Assembly: GCA_017553965.1 (NCBI GenBank)
Contig: JAFZJK010000091.1
Coordinates: 1 to 6,812, forward strand
DNA length: 6,812 nucleotides
Direction: 5' to 3'
Origin: Lachnospiraceae bacterium
GTDB lineage: Bacteria; Bacillota_A; Clostridia; Lachnospirales; Lachnospiraceae
Below the pieces are notes generated by a model that saw nothing but the letters and a program-made list of their open reading frames with translations, was not told the DNA's origin and ran no database searches. Made by a program: the position numbers and the translations under genes. Shown here piece after piece: positions 1-6,537 of the stretch; position 1 is the first letter of the stretch; each line of letters begins with the position of its first letter.

Positions 1-2481
1 ATACTTGTCATGGCAGGCTGTATCTGTACGGGACTTTTACAAAAGGGCTCGTTTAACCGTGTGACCATACCGGGGAAAAAGTTCCCTGATTATATCAAGG
101 ACAGATTCTTTAAAAAGACTTATTATACGACCAGAGGAAGCCACAGGGGTATACTTTTGATGCTGGCTTTTTCTGTAATATTCTCTCTGGCTGTAATGAT
201 AATCTCACTTCCCGTATTTAACAGGGACCTGGGGGATACGCCCGAGGACAGCGCCAAGGCTACGATTGATGATACTATAAAGATCGTAGTACAGAACGGA
301 ATACAGGGCTTATTTAACAGGTATGACTCCACCAACGGCTTGAACCGCGGCCGGTTGGGCGGGGTTTCTTCGGTGAGCCCTGATTTTAAGACGGATATAG
401 CGGTAAGTTTTGTGCCTTTCAGCAGGGATACCGTGTACCTGCCCGGATTTAAGGGGATACAGTATAACGGTTCCGAGTGGTCAAACAGGATCAGGCTTGC
501 GGATTATGACGGATTACTGCTGCTGGGTGTGGAAGATGAAAATGTAGAATCAATTGAGGAGCAGGAAACCAGGGAATATATAGACACAAAGTATATAGAT
601 GATACTGACAGAGCCTTTGACAGCCTTGTAACAACAGATACTTTGGAAATTACCATGGGAAACGCAACATTCGTTATTCCGTATATGGATCATTCTGTAA
701 AAGCTAAGGCTGAAATATCATATATAGATAAGAGCTTTGGTATGGATGTTTTTCCGTATGTGACGTATTACGGAGTAGAAAAGCAGTCGGGTGATCCTCT
801 GTATCAGTCTAAAGACCCTGTAAACGATCCGGTCATAAGTACAATAGATATGAACTATTACCCTGTAAAGCTGGCTGCATACACAACACCTGATATGATG
901 GCAGAAGCAGCGTTTGCTGCGGCTATTAAGAGTACTACATCGTATGGATATAAAAACAGGGTTTACCTTGATCCCTATGTCTTAACTAATACTACTGCTT
1001 CCGGGAGCAGGTTTTTAAGTCTTACTTACGGTTCTGGCAGGAAAGATGCACTATCGTTGTTATATGAAGATTATATCAACAATATATGCCTGAAAGTACC
1101 TGATAATCTTAAGGGCTATCTAAACAGTTTTATCAAGGAACACAAGTATTTTGGGCTGAATGATCTGAGAGACTATCTTAACCTACAGTTAGAAAGAGAG
1201 GACAAGTATACCAATAATGGTTTTAAAAAGGAGATGGAAAGGATCATCTCCGAATTGCCGGTGGAGGATTACTATCTGCCCGGTGATCCTATAACCATAG
1301 AAACAATGTACGATAAAGTAGAGGGAGTTGTCTCAGACGACGAAGCTGTACTCGAGGTGGATCAGTTTGAGAAGATTTATGGTAAAGATCTTTTTAGCAG
1401 GGACAGTATATCAGAAATATTGTACGATAAGATCCTGGAATTCTATGAAAAAGAATATGCGGAATATGATGAAATAAATAAATTCAGGTTAAGGGCCTGT
1501 GAAGCTATAAAGGATATGTTTTATAAGGAATATCCCTACACCCTTTCTCCCGGCAGGACACCCCAGGGGTCTGATTATGTAAGGTATTTCTTAGAGGAGC
1601 AGAAGAGAGGTTTCTGTTCCCATTTCGCTTCGGCAGCGGTAATGCTTCTCCGTCAGCTGGGTATACCGGCCAGATACGTGGAAGGATACTGTATCCCTTA
1701 TTCGCTTATGCAGGAGTCAGCAACGAAACTTAGTATTGACGGTAGCAGTTGGTTTGATGAAGAAAATGAGTTCAACCCCAATAAAAACGTATATACTGTT
1801 GAGGTAAGCGATTACTATGCACATGCCTGGGTAGAGGTATATCTGGAAGGAAAGGGCTTCGTACCTTTTGAGTTTACGCCTCCGAGCTTTGAAGCTGCAC
1901 CTACACCTGCCGCAATGACCGGTGTCGGCGGTTTCTTTGCAAGGCTTTTTGATGTAGATCTGGGCTTTGATGCTTCGTCGGAAAGCTCTCTTTCCATAAC
2001 CGGAGACGATACAACATCTGCAGTAACTACGGAAAAGTCGGGGCTTGATCTTTCGTTACTGCTTGTGCCTTTAGGCTGGGTTGTCGGTTCGGTAGCGGTT
2101 TTCTGGATCTTATATCTTCTTATTAAAAAGCTTTTAATAGAAATACGCTATGCAAAGTACCTTAAGGAAGAAAAATATGCTCCGGTTATCCTGGCCAGAT
2201 ATGAGGAGTTTGTAAAGAAGTTAAAGAAGAAAAAGATTGTGACGGCAAAGAACCCTCTTCCTTTGGAGCTTTGTGAGATACTTTCGGATCATAAGGTTGA
2301 AATGTTTGGAAAGGAAGCTTCGGCCGAGGAGAAAAAGGCTCTTAAAGAGAAGGTTTACGAGGAATGTAATACAGTATTCAGCTATGCTGAAAAGGTACTT
2401 TATTCCGAGTACAAAACAAATGAGGAGGAGTATAATACATATTACAAATTTATTACGGGGTTTTTAACAAAAAAATATTGA
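1..2481 (+). CDS. Membrane-anchored transglutaminase-like protein (TgpA type), 5' partial
   Basis: The frame is open to the left edge and the ATG at 10 has no ribosome binding site, so the true start probably lies upstream. Residues below count from that ATG. A membrane segment lies at about 47-69, then a long, presumably extracytoplasmic region to about 682. Within it is a transglutaminase core (about 492-625) with catalytic Cys536 in GFCSHFASA and His605 in HAWVEVY. A Ser/Thr-rich linker follows, then a second membrane segment (about 683-705) and a charged cytoplasmic tail of about 118 residues. This matches the last part of TgpA-type proteins, which usually have several N-terminal membrane helices and often lie beside MoxR ATPase and DUF58 genes; those would be off the left edge. 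The usual third catalytic Asp is replaced by Glu621 (VPFEFTPP). The substrate is unknown; a protease, transglutaminase or cell-envelope role is possible. The family call is firm, the function is not. Confidence 0.88.
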   Translation: MLVMAGCICTGLLQKGSFNRVTIPGKKFPDYIKDRFFKKTYYTTRGSHRGILLMLAFSVIFSLAVMIISLPVFNRDLGDTPEDSAKATIDDTIKIVVQNGIQGLFNRYDSTNGLNRGRLGGVSSVSPDFKTDIAVSFVPFSRDTVYLPGFKGIQYNGSEWSNRIRLADYDGLLLLGVEDENVESIEEQETREYIDTKYIDDTDRAFDSLVTTDTLEITMGNATFVIPYMDHSVKAKAEISYIDKSFGMDVFPYVTYYGVEKQSGDPLYQSKDPVNDPVISTIDMNYYPVKLAAYTTPDMMAEAAFAAAIKSTTSYGYKNRVYLDPYVLTNTTASGSRFLSLTYGSGRKDALSLLYEDYINNICLKVPDNLKGYLNSFIKEHKYFGLNDLRDYLNLQLEREDKYTNNGFKKEMERIISELPVEDYYLPGDPITIETMYDKVEGVVSDDEAVLEVDQFEKIYGKDLFSRDSISEILYDKILEFYEKEYAEYDEINKFRLRACEAIKDMFYKEYPYTLSPGRTPQGSDYVRYFLEEQKRGFCSHFASAAVMLLRQLGIPARYVEGYCIPYSLMQESATKLSIDGSSWFDEENEFNPNKNVYTVEVSDYYAHAWVEVYLEGKGFVPFEFTPPSFEAAPTPAAMTGVGGFFARLFDVDLGFDASSESSLSITGDDTTSAVTTEKSGLDLSLLLVPLGWVVGSVAVFWILYLLIKKLLIEIRYAKYLKEEKYAPVILARYEEFVKKLKKKKIVTAKNPLPLELCEILSDHKVEMFGKEASAEEKKALKEKVYEECNTVFSYAEKVLYSEYKTNEEEYNTYYKFITGFLTKKY

Positions 2482-2504
2482 TATATTAAAAAAATAAAAA
2501 AGTC

Positions 2505-2533
2505 TTGATTTTCAAACAAAAAAAAGGTATGCT
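2505..2533 (+). promoter_or_regulatory. Predicted sigma-A promoter of topA
   Basis: TTGATT at 2505-2510 and TATGCT at 2528-2533 are separated by exactly 17 bases; each matches the consensus at 4 of 6 positions. Transcription would start near 2540. That is downstream of the in-frame ATG at 2534, which supports the topA start at 2576. No terminator hairpin is visible after the upstream gene, so read-through into topA is also possible. Confidence 0.6.
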
Positions 2534-2575
2534 ATGATTCGTTTGATTTTTAACGAAACAGAAAGGCAGAAAGAA

Positions 2576-4558
2576 ATGGCTAAGAATCTTGTGATAGTTG
2601 AATCGCCCGCTAAGGCCAAGACTATTAAGAAGTTTTTGGGTACGGGGTATGATGTTATTGCTTCCCAGGGTCATGTAAGGGACTTGCCCAAAAGTCAGAT
2701 GGGTGTGTCACCCGAGGATGATTTTGAACCTAAATATATCACTATAAGGGGTAAGGGGGAAATATTGTCCGAGCTTAGAAAAGCGGCTAAAAAAGCAGAT
2801 AAGATATATCTCGCAACCGACCCGGACCGCGAAGGAGAAGCTATATCCTGGCATCTTCAGACACTTCTTAAGCTCAATGAAAAGGCAGCAAACAGGATCA
2901 CATTCAACGAGATCACCAAAAATGCGATCAAAAATTCAATAAAAAATCCCAGAAGGATAGATATGGGTCTTGTCGATGCACAGCAGGCTAGACGTGTGCT
3001 TGACAGGATCGTAGGATATAAGATCAGCCCGCTTCTTTGGTCAAAGATTAAAAGCGGTCTTTCGGCGGGAAGAGTACAGTCGGTAGCTTTAAGACTTATC
3101 TGTGAGCGCGAAAAAGAGATCAATGATTTTGTACCCGAAGAGTACTGGAGCCTGGATGCGGTGCTTAATACAGGAGCTGCTTCCAAGGGTAAGGGGCTTG
3201 CTGTGCATTTTTACGGCAAAAAGGATGAAAGGATCATCCCTCACAGCGAGAAAGAAACCGACGGTTTTATTAAAACATACGGGAAAAAGTTAAAGTGTAT
3301 AGAGGTTAAGGAGGGTGAGAAGCATAGAAAGGCACCTCTGCCTTTTACAACGAGCACACTCCAGCAGGAGGCTTCCAAAGTCCTTAATTTCTCTACCAAG
3401 AAGACCATGCAGCTTGCACAGACACTGTATGAAGGCGTGGAAGTGGAAGGACATGGTACCATCGGTCTTATCACATATTTAAGAACCGATTCCATAAGAG
3501 TATCCGCTGAGGCTGATGCAGCTGTAAGAAACTATATCGGCGATACATACGGAAAGGATTTCGTTACAAGCGAGGATGTAAATAAGGGTACCGGAAAGAA
3601 GATCCAGGATGCTCATGAAGCTATACGTCCTTCTTATGTGGATATCCCTCTTGAAGATGTTAAGAAATCACTTTCGAGAGACCTTTTCAGATTATACCAG
3701 CTTATTTGGAAGCGTTTTGTGGCAAGCCGTATGAAGGCTGCGGAATATAAGACCGTAAAGGCTGTATTTGAGTCAAAGGACCTTAGGTTTACCTGTTCAT
3801 CTTCGAAGCTTGTATTCGGCGGATTTATGTCGGTATACTCAACAGAAGAGGACAAGCAGGACGAGGAAAATGACGGCGATCTTTCAAAGATAAAGACAGG
3901 TGCTACATATGATGTGGTTGAAAGCATCAAGGAGCAGCATTTTACACAGCCTCCGGCACACTTTACGGAAGCTTCTCTGGTAAAGACTCTTGAAGAGCTC
4001 CGTATCGGACGTCCCAGTACTTATGCACCTACCATCACTACCATACTTGCAAGACATTACATTCTTAAGGAAAAGAAAAACCTGTATGTAACCGAGCTCG
4101 GTGAGGCAGTAAACTCGATAATGGTCGGCTCATTCCCTGAGATAGTGGATACTGAGTTTACGGCACTTATGGAGGATACACTCGACAGTGTTGAGACAGG
4201 TGACGTTGACTGGAAGTCAATTGTCAGAAATTTCTATCCGGATCTTGAAAATGCAGTGAAAGAAGCTGAAAGTAATCTCGGAAAGGTTAAGGTTTCTGAT
4301 GAAGAGACCGATATAGTCTGTGAACAGTGCGGGCGAAAGATGGTCATAAAGTATGGACCTCACGGAAAATTCCTTGCCTGTCCCGGCTTCCCGGAGTGCA
4401 GAAATACCAAGTCATACAACGAAAAAACAGATTTCAAATGTCCTAAATGCGGCGGCGAGATAGTCATCATGAAGAGCAAGAAGGGCAGAAGATACTACAG
4501 TTGTACCAATCATCCGGCCTGTGACTTTATGTCATGGCAGAAACCTGAACAGGAATAA
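2576..4558 (+). CDS. topA: DNA topoisomerase I (type IA)
   Basis: This enzyme relaxes negatively supercoiled DNA by cutting and passing a single strand, acting on the nucleoid. The 660 residues from this start are close to the usual Firmicute length (B. subtilis about 690). The Toprim domain shows Glu9 and Lys13 (VIVESPAKAKTI) and the metal-binding D82-x-D84-x-E86 of TDPDREGEA. The catalytic tyrosine is Tyr301 in ITYLRTDS, with Arg303 following. Two C4 zinc modules end the protein: Cys582/585/602/608 and Cys622/625/643/649. The start was chosen because MAKNLVIVESPAKAKTI is the family's standard N-terminus; a weak AAAGG lies 9 bases upstream. An ATG at 2534 would add 14 residues foreign to the family and lies at or before the predicted transcription start. 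The gene is followed by codY in the same direction after 133 bases, which contain a separate promoter. Confidence 0.98.
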   Translation: MAKNLVIVESPAKAKTIKKFLGTGYDVIASQGHVRDLPKSQMGVSPEDDFEPKYITIRGKGEILSELRKAAKKADKIYLATDPDREGEAISWHLQTLLKLNEKAANRITFNEITKNAIKNSIKNPRRIDMGLVDAQQARRVLDRIVGYKISPLLWSKIKSGLSAGRVQSVALRLICEREKEINDFVPEEYWSLDAVLNTGAASKGKGLAVHFYGKKDERIIPHSEKETDGFIKTYGKKLKCIEVKEGEKHRKAPLPFTTSTLQQEASKVLNFSTKKTMQLAQTLYEGVEVEGHGTIGLITYLRTDSIRVSAEADAAVRNYIGDTYGKDFVTSEDVNKGTGKKIQDAHEAIRPSYVDIPLEDVKKSLSRDLFRLYQLIWKRFVASRMKAAEYKTVKAVFESKDLRFTCSSSKLVFGGFMSVYSTEEDKQDEENDGDLSKIKTGATYDVVESIKEQHFTQPPAHFTEASLVKTLEELRIGRPSTYAPTITTILARHYILKEKKNLYVTELGEAVNSIMVGSFPEIVDTEFTALMEDTLDSVETGDVDWKSIVRNFYPDLENAVKEAESNLGKVKVSDEETDIVCEQCGRKMVIKYGPHGKFLACPGFPECRNTKSYNEKTDFKCPKCGGEIVIMKSKKGRRYYSCTNHPACDFMSWQKPEQE

Positions 4559-4607
4559 TTTATTAAAAGTAGAATGATAATTTTACGCCTTGTCGGAAAA
4601 ATGTTCA

Positions 4608-4622
4608 AATTTTTAGAAAATT
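4608..4622 (+). promoter_or_regulatory. CodY box upstream of codY (14/15 match)
   Basis: AATTTTTAGAAAATT matches the published CodY consensus AATTTTCWGAAAATT at 14 of 15 positions, with a T for the C at position 7. It ends three bases before the -35 element of the codY promoter, covering about -53 to -39 relative to the predicted start. Because the gene it precedes encodes CodY, autoregulation is the natural reading. Whether binding represses or activates cannot be read from the sequence. Confidence 0.75.
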
Positions 4623-4625
4623 CTA

Positions 4626-4654
4626 TTGATTTTTGAATAAATATGTGTTATTCT
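4626..4654 (+). promoter_or_regulatory. Predicted sigma-A promoter of codY (extended -10)
   Basis: TTGATT at 4626-4631 and TATTCT at 4649-4654 are 17 bases apart. A TG dinucleotide at 4646-4647 gives the TGn extended -10 element. The start would be near 4661, leaving a leader of about 30 bases. The promoter lies inside the topA-codY spacer, so codY can be expressed independently of topA. The CodY box is directly upstream. Confidence 0.7.
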
Positions 4655-4680
4655 ATCAAATAGAGTAATTACTTTCGGAT

Positions 4681-4686
4681 GGGGGT
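4681..4686 (+). promoter_or_regulatory. Ribosome binding site of codY, variant GGGGGT
   Basis: GGGGGT lies five bases before the codY ATG. It is the usual GGAGGT with the A changed to G, which can still pair with the 16S rRNA tail through a G-U wobble. It fixes the start at 4692. Confidence 0.65.
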
Positions 4687-4691
4687 AGAAT

Positions 4692-5459
4692 ATGAGCGTT
4701 CAATTACTTGATAAGACCAGAAAGATTAATAAGCTTCTACATAACAATAGTTCGCACAAGGTCGTTTTTAATGATATATGTCAGGTATTAAGTGATATAC
4801 TTGACGCGAATATTCTTGTTATCAGTAAAAAAGGAAAAGTACTCGGAGTAACAAATAAAGAAGAGGTTAAGCCTTTAAGTGAGCTTATAATGAACGAGAT
4901 CGGCGATCATATCGACAACGATCTCAATGAGCGTCTGTTAAGCATTCTTTCCACAAAAGAGAATGTTAATCTTATGACTCTCGGCTTTGAGCTTCCGGAT
5001 ATAGATTCGTACGTAGCTCTTATCACTCCGATAGATATCGCAGGTGAGAGACTTGGTACCCTGTTCCAGTACAGGAAGCATGATCAGTTTAATATCGATG
5101 ATATTATCTTAAGTGAATACGGCACCACTGTTGTGGGGCTTGAGATGATGCGCTCCGTTAACGAGGAAAACGCTGAAGAGAGCAGAAAGGTGGCTATCGT
5201 AAGATCGGCTATCAGTACGCTTTCCTTCTCGGAACTTGATGCTATCAAGCATATATTTAAGGAGCTGGGAGGCAACGAAGGAATCTTAGTTGCCAGCCGT
5301 ATAGCCGACAGCGTGGGTATCACAAGGTCGGTTATCGTTAATGCTTTAAGAAAATTCGAAAGTGCCGGCGTAATCGAATCCAGATCATCCGGTATGAAGG
5401 GTACTTACATAAAGGTACTCAACGATGTTGTCTTTGAAGAGCTTGAAAAAACAAAATAA
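4692..5459 (+). CDS. codY: GTP-sensing/branched-chain amino acid-responsive transcriptional regulator CodY
   Basis: CodY is the global Firmicute regulator that represses biosynthesis, transport, and often motility and virulence genes when nutrients are plentiful. The 255 residues compare with 259 in B. subtilis. The N-terminus (LLDKTRKINKLL) and the GAF-type sensor domain (to about 155, with GERLGTL at 118-124) are recognisable. The C-terminal winged helix-turn-helix is nearly identical to known CodY: ASRIADSVGITRSVIVNALR at 201-220, then ESAGVIESR and GMKGTYIKVLN. The sensor is more diverged. In B. subtilis Arg61 and Met62 contact the bound isoleucine; the aligned stretch here (EEVKPLSELIM, about 57-67) has Ser63 and Glu64 instead, and the loop before the last sensor strand is shorter. 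The comparison sequence is recalled, not computed. The gene has its own promoter, CodY box and terminator, so it is probably monocistronic. The flagellar rod operon begins just downstream. Confidence 0.97.
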   Translation: MSVQLLDKTRKINKLLHNNSSHKVVFNDICQVLSDILDANILVISKKGKVLGVTNKEEVKPLSELIMNEIGDHIDNDLNERLLSILSTKENVNLMTLGFELPDIDSYVALITPIDIAGERLGTLFQYRKHDQFNIDDIILSEYGTTVVGLEMMRSVNEENAEESRKVAIVRSAISTLSFSELDAIKHIFKELGGNEGILVASRIADSVGITRSVIVNALRKFESAGVIESRSSGMKGTYIKVLNDVVFEELEKTK

Positions 5460-5476
5460 TATAATGGAATGACTTT

Positions 5477-5518
5477 ACAAAAGGGATTTTGCGTGCAAAA
5501 TCCTTTTTGTGATTTTTT
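5477..5518 (+). terminator. Intrinsic terminator after codY
   Basis: The stem pairs 5477-5491 with 5496-5510: 15 base pairs including one G-U, closed by a CGTG tetraloop. The 3' arm ends in five T's, and a second run of six T's follows at 5513-5518. It begins 17 bases after the codY stop and separates codY from the flagellar genes. Confidence 0.9.
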
Positions 5519-5527
5519 AAATATTTC

Positions 5528-5555
5528 TTGTTTTTTTTATGCAATTAATTATAAT
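5528..5555 (+). promoter_or_regulatory. Predicted sigma-A promoter of the flgB operon
   Basis: A perfect TATAAT lies at 5550-5555, with TTGTTT at 5528-5533 after a 16-base spacer that contains a long T run. The start would be near 5562, giving a leader of about 26 bases. It lies after the codY terminator, so it should be the main promoter of the flagellar rod genes. The -35 is weak (3 of 6), which suggests help from an activator or a regulated promoter. Confidence 0.65.
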
Positions 5556-5557
5556 TG
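5542..5557. repeat. Inverted repeat over the flgB -10 box
   Basis: CAATTA at 5542-5547 and TAATTG at 5552-5557 are exact inverted copies separated by ATTA. The dyad covers the whole -10 element, the position expected for a repressor operator. The region is very A/T-rich, so chance is a real alternative. Confidence 0.35.
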
Positions 5558-5576
5558 TTTATAGTGGGTTTATTTT

Positions 5577-5581
5577 GGAGG
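5577..5581 (+). promoter_or_regulatory. Ribosome binding site that sets the flgB start
   Basis: GGAGG lies six bases before the ATG at 5588. The in-frame ATG at 5555 overlaps the -10 box and has no such site, so 5588 is the start. Confidence 0.85.
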
Positions 5582-5587
5582 TTTTTA

Positions 5588-5989
5588 ATGATCGGATCGA
5601 ATGCTTTTAACTATGTAAACGTGCTTAATAAGGCAGCTGATGCAAGCTGGATCAGAAATGAAGTCATAGCCAACAATATAGCAAATGTAAGTACTCCCGG
5701 ATACAAGAGAAAGGATATTAAATTCGAGGGGTACTTAAAGCGTGAGATTATGAAGGAAGGCTATGCAGGCGGTGATCTTAATAAGAGAGTTGCCAACGTA
5801 AATCTTGACAGGCTTGGCACGAGGATATATACCGATCAGGCAGAGCTTTCGTACCGCAAGGACGGAAACAATGTCGATATCAATACAGAGAACGCAAATC
5901 TGGCAGAAAACCAGATCAGATACTATACATTACTGAATTCCATGACACAGGAGTTCAGCAGGATCAAGTCGGTCCTTTCAAAGGGTTGA
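5588..5989 (+). CDS. flgB: Flagellar basal-body rod protein FlgB
   Basis: FlgB is one of the proximal rod subunits that join the MS ring to the rest of the flagellar axle; it is exported by the flagellar type III apparatus. The 133 residues are normal for the family. The rod-family signature NNIANVSTPGYK is at 29-40, and the C-terminal assembly helix with GNNVDINTENANLAENQ starts at about 93. The start was chosen by the GGAGG six bases upstream; an ATG at 5555 would add 11 hydrophobic residues (MFIVGLFWRFL) and fall within the promoter. It is the first gene of the operon, with flgC 14 bases after its stop. Confidence 0.97.
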   Translation: MIGSNAFNYVNVLNKAADASWIRNEVIANNIANVSTPGYKRKDIKFEGYLKREIMKEGYAGGDLNKRVANVNLDRLGTRIYTDQAELSYRKDGNNVDINTENANLAENQIRYYTLLNSMTQEFSRIKSVLSKG

Positions 5990-6003
5990 TAAGGAGGTAG
6001 CTT

Positions 6004-6456
6004 ATGGCAATATTTAACGGAATGAATATAAGTGCCAGCGGTATGACGGCTCAGACCATGCGTATGGACACCATAGCCCAGAACCTGGCAAATATCGATA
6101 CGACACGTGATGAGAACGGTAATGTATATCGCAGAAAAACCGTAGTATTTGCAGAAAAAGGCAATGATGCTTTCGGTTCTGCACTTGCTATGCAGCAGGC
6201 AAGACGTGCCACAGCCATAAACGGTACCGGCGTAAAGGTTACCGCTATAGCAGAGGACCATGTTACCGCATTAAAGAAGGTATATGACCCTGCTCATCCC
6301 GATGCAGATGAAGAAGGATATGTAACATATCCCAATGTGGATACCGTAACCGAAATGACCAACCTTATCGATGCTACACGTTCTTATGAGGCAAATGTTA
6401 CAGCATTCAATGCTACCAAGAACATGCTGCTTAAAGGGTTAGAGGTTGGACAATAG
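6004..6456 (+). CDS. flgC: Flagellar basal-body rod protein FlgC
   Basis: FlgC is the second proximal rod protein and assembles with FlgB, FlgF and FliE between the MS ring and the distal rod. It has 150 residues. The N-terminal helix and rod motif NLANIDTTRDENGNVYRRK lie at 27-45, and the conserved C-terminal block YPNVDTVTEMTNLIDATRSYEANVTAFNATK begins near 109. A strong AAGGAGG lies six bases before the ATG. The 14-base gap from flgB shows that the two are in one transcript. The gap to fliE is much longer (81 bases) and carries a hairpin. Confidence 0.98.
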   Translation: MAIFNGMNISASGMTAQTMRMDTIAQNLANIDTTRDENGNVYRRKTVVFAEKGNDAFGSALAMQQARRATAINGTGVKVTAIAEDHVTALKKVYDPAHPDADEEGYVTYPNVDTVTEMTNLIDATRSYEANVTAFNATKNMLLKGLEVGQ

Positions 6457-6468
6457 TCGTCGCAGGAG

Positions 6469-6500
6469 GGGACCCGTTCCGCGTAGCGGAATGGAGTGCC
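6469..6500 (+). repeat. GC-rich hairpin element between flgC and fliE
   Basis: 6474-6482 pairs with 6486-6494 (nine pairs, one G-U) around a GTA loop; the core is TTCCGC-GTA-GCGGAA. With A6495 bulged, pairing extends outward by C6473-G6496 and A6472-T6497, a G-G mismatch, then two more G-C pairs. No T run follows, so it is not a typical terminator. It is clearly richer in G+C than the other spacers here. It may be a dispersed palindromic repeat or an RNA processing or stability element. Confidence 0.6.
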
Positions 6501-6537
6501 TATAAATGAGGACACATATTAAGATTGGAGATACAGT

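Noticed and set aside
2482..2504. Terminator after the transglutaminase gene
   Set aside because: Only a short all-A/T pairing is possible and it is followed by A's rather than T's on the + strand.
2507..2521. CodY-like box over the topA promoter
   Set aside because: Only about 10 of 15 positions match, in a very A/T-rich stretch where this is expected by chance.
2534..2575. Upstream ATG adding 14 residues to TopA
   Set aside because: It overlaps the end of the predicted promoter and would precede the transcription start; the added residues are not family-like, while the ATG at 2576 gives the standard TopA N-terminus.
2857..3186. Minus-strand open frame within topA, and similar frames inside the other genes
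   Set aside because: They lie entirely opposite strongly conserved coding sequence and encode nothing recognisable; they are shadows of the real genes.
5342..5356. CodY-like box inside the codY coding region
   Set aside because: It matches 11 of 15, but only the right half is good and the bases encode the invariant ALRKF residues, so coding constraint explains it.
5555..5587. Upstream ATG adding 11 residues to FlgB
   Set aside because: It overlaps the TATAAT box and lacks a ribosome binding site; GGAGG is correctly spaced for 5588.
6469..6500. The flgC-fliE hairpin as an intrinsic terminator
   Set aside because: No T run follows the stem and the downstream gene belongs to the same operon.
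6501..6506. TATAAA as a -10 element of an internal fliE promoter
   Set aside because: No -35-like hexamer lies at a suitable distance; the region upstream is the GC-rich hairpin.
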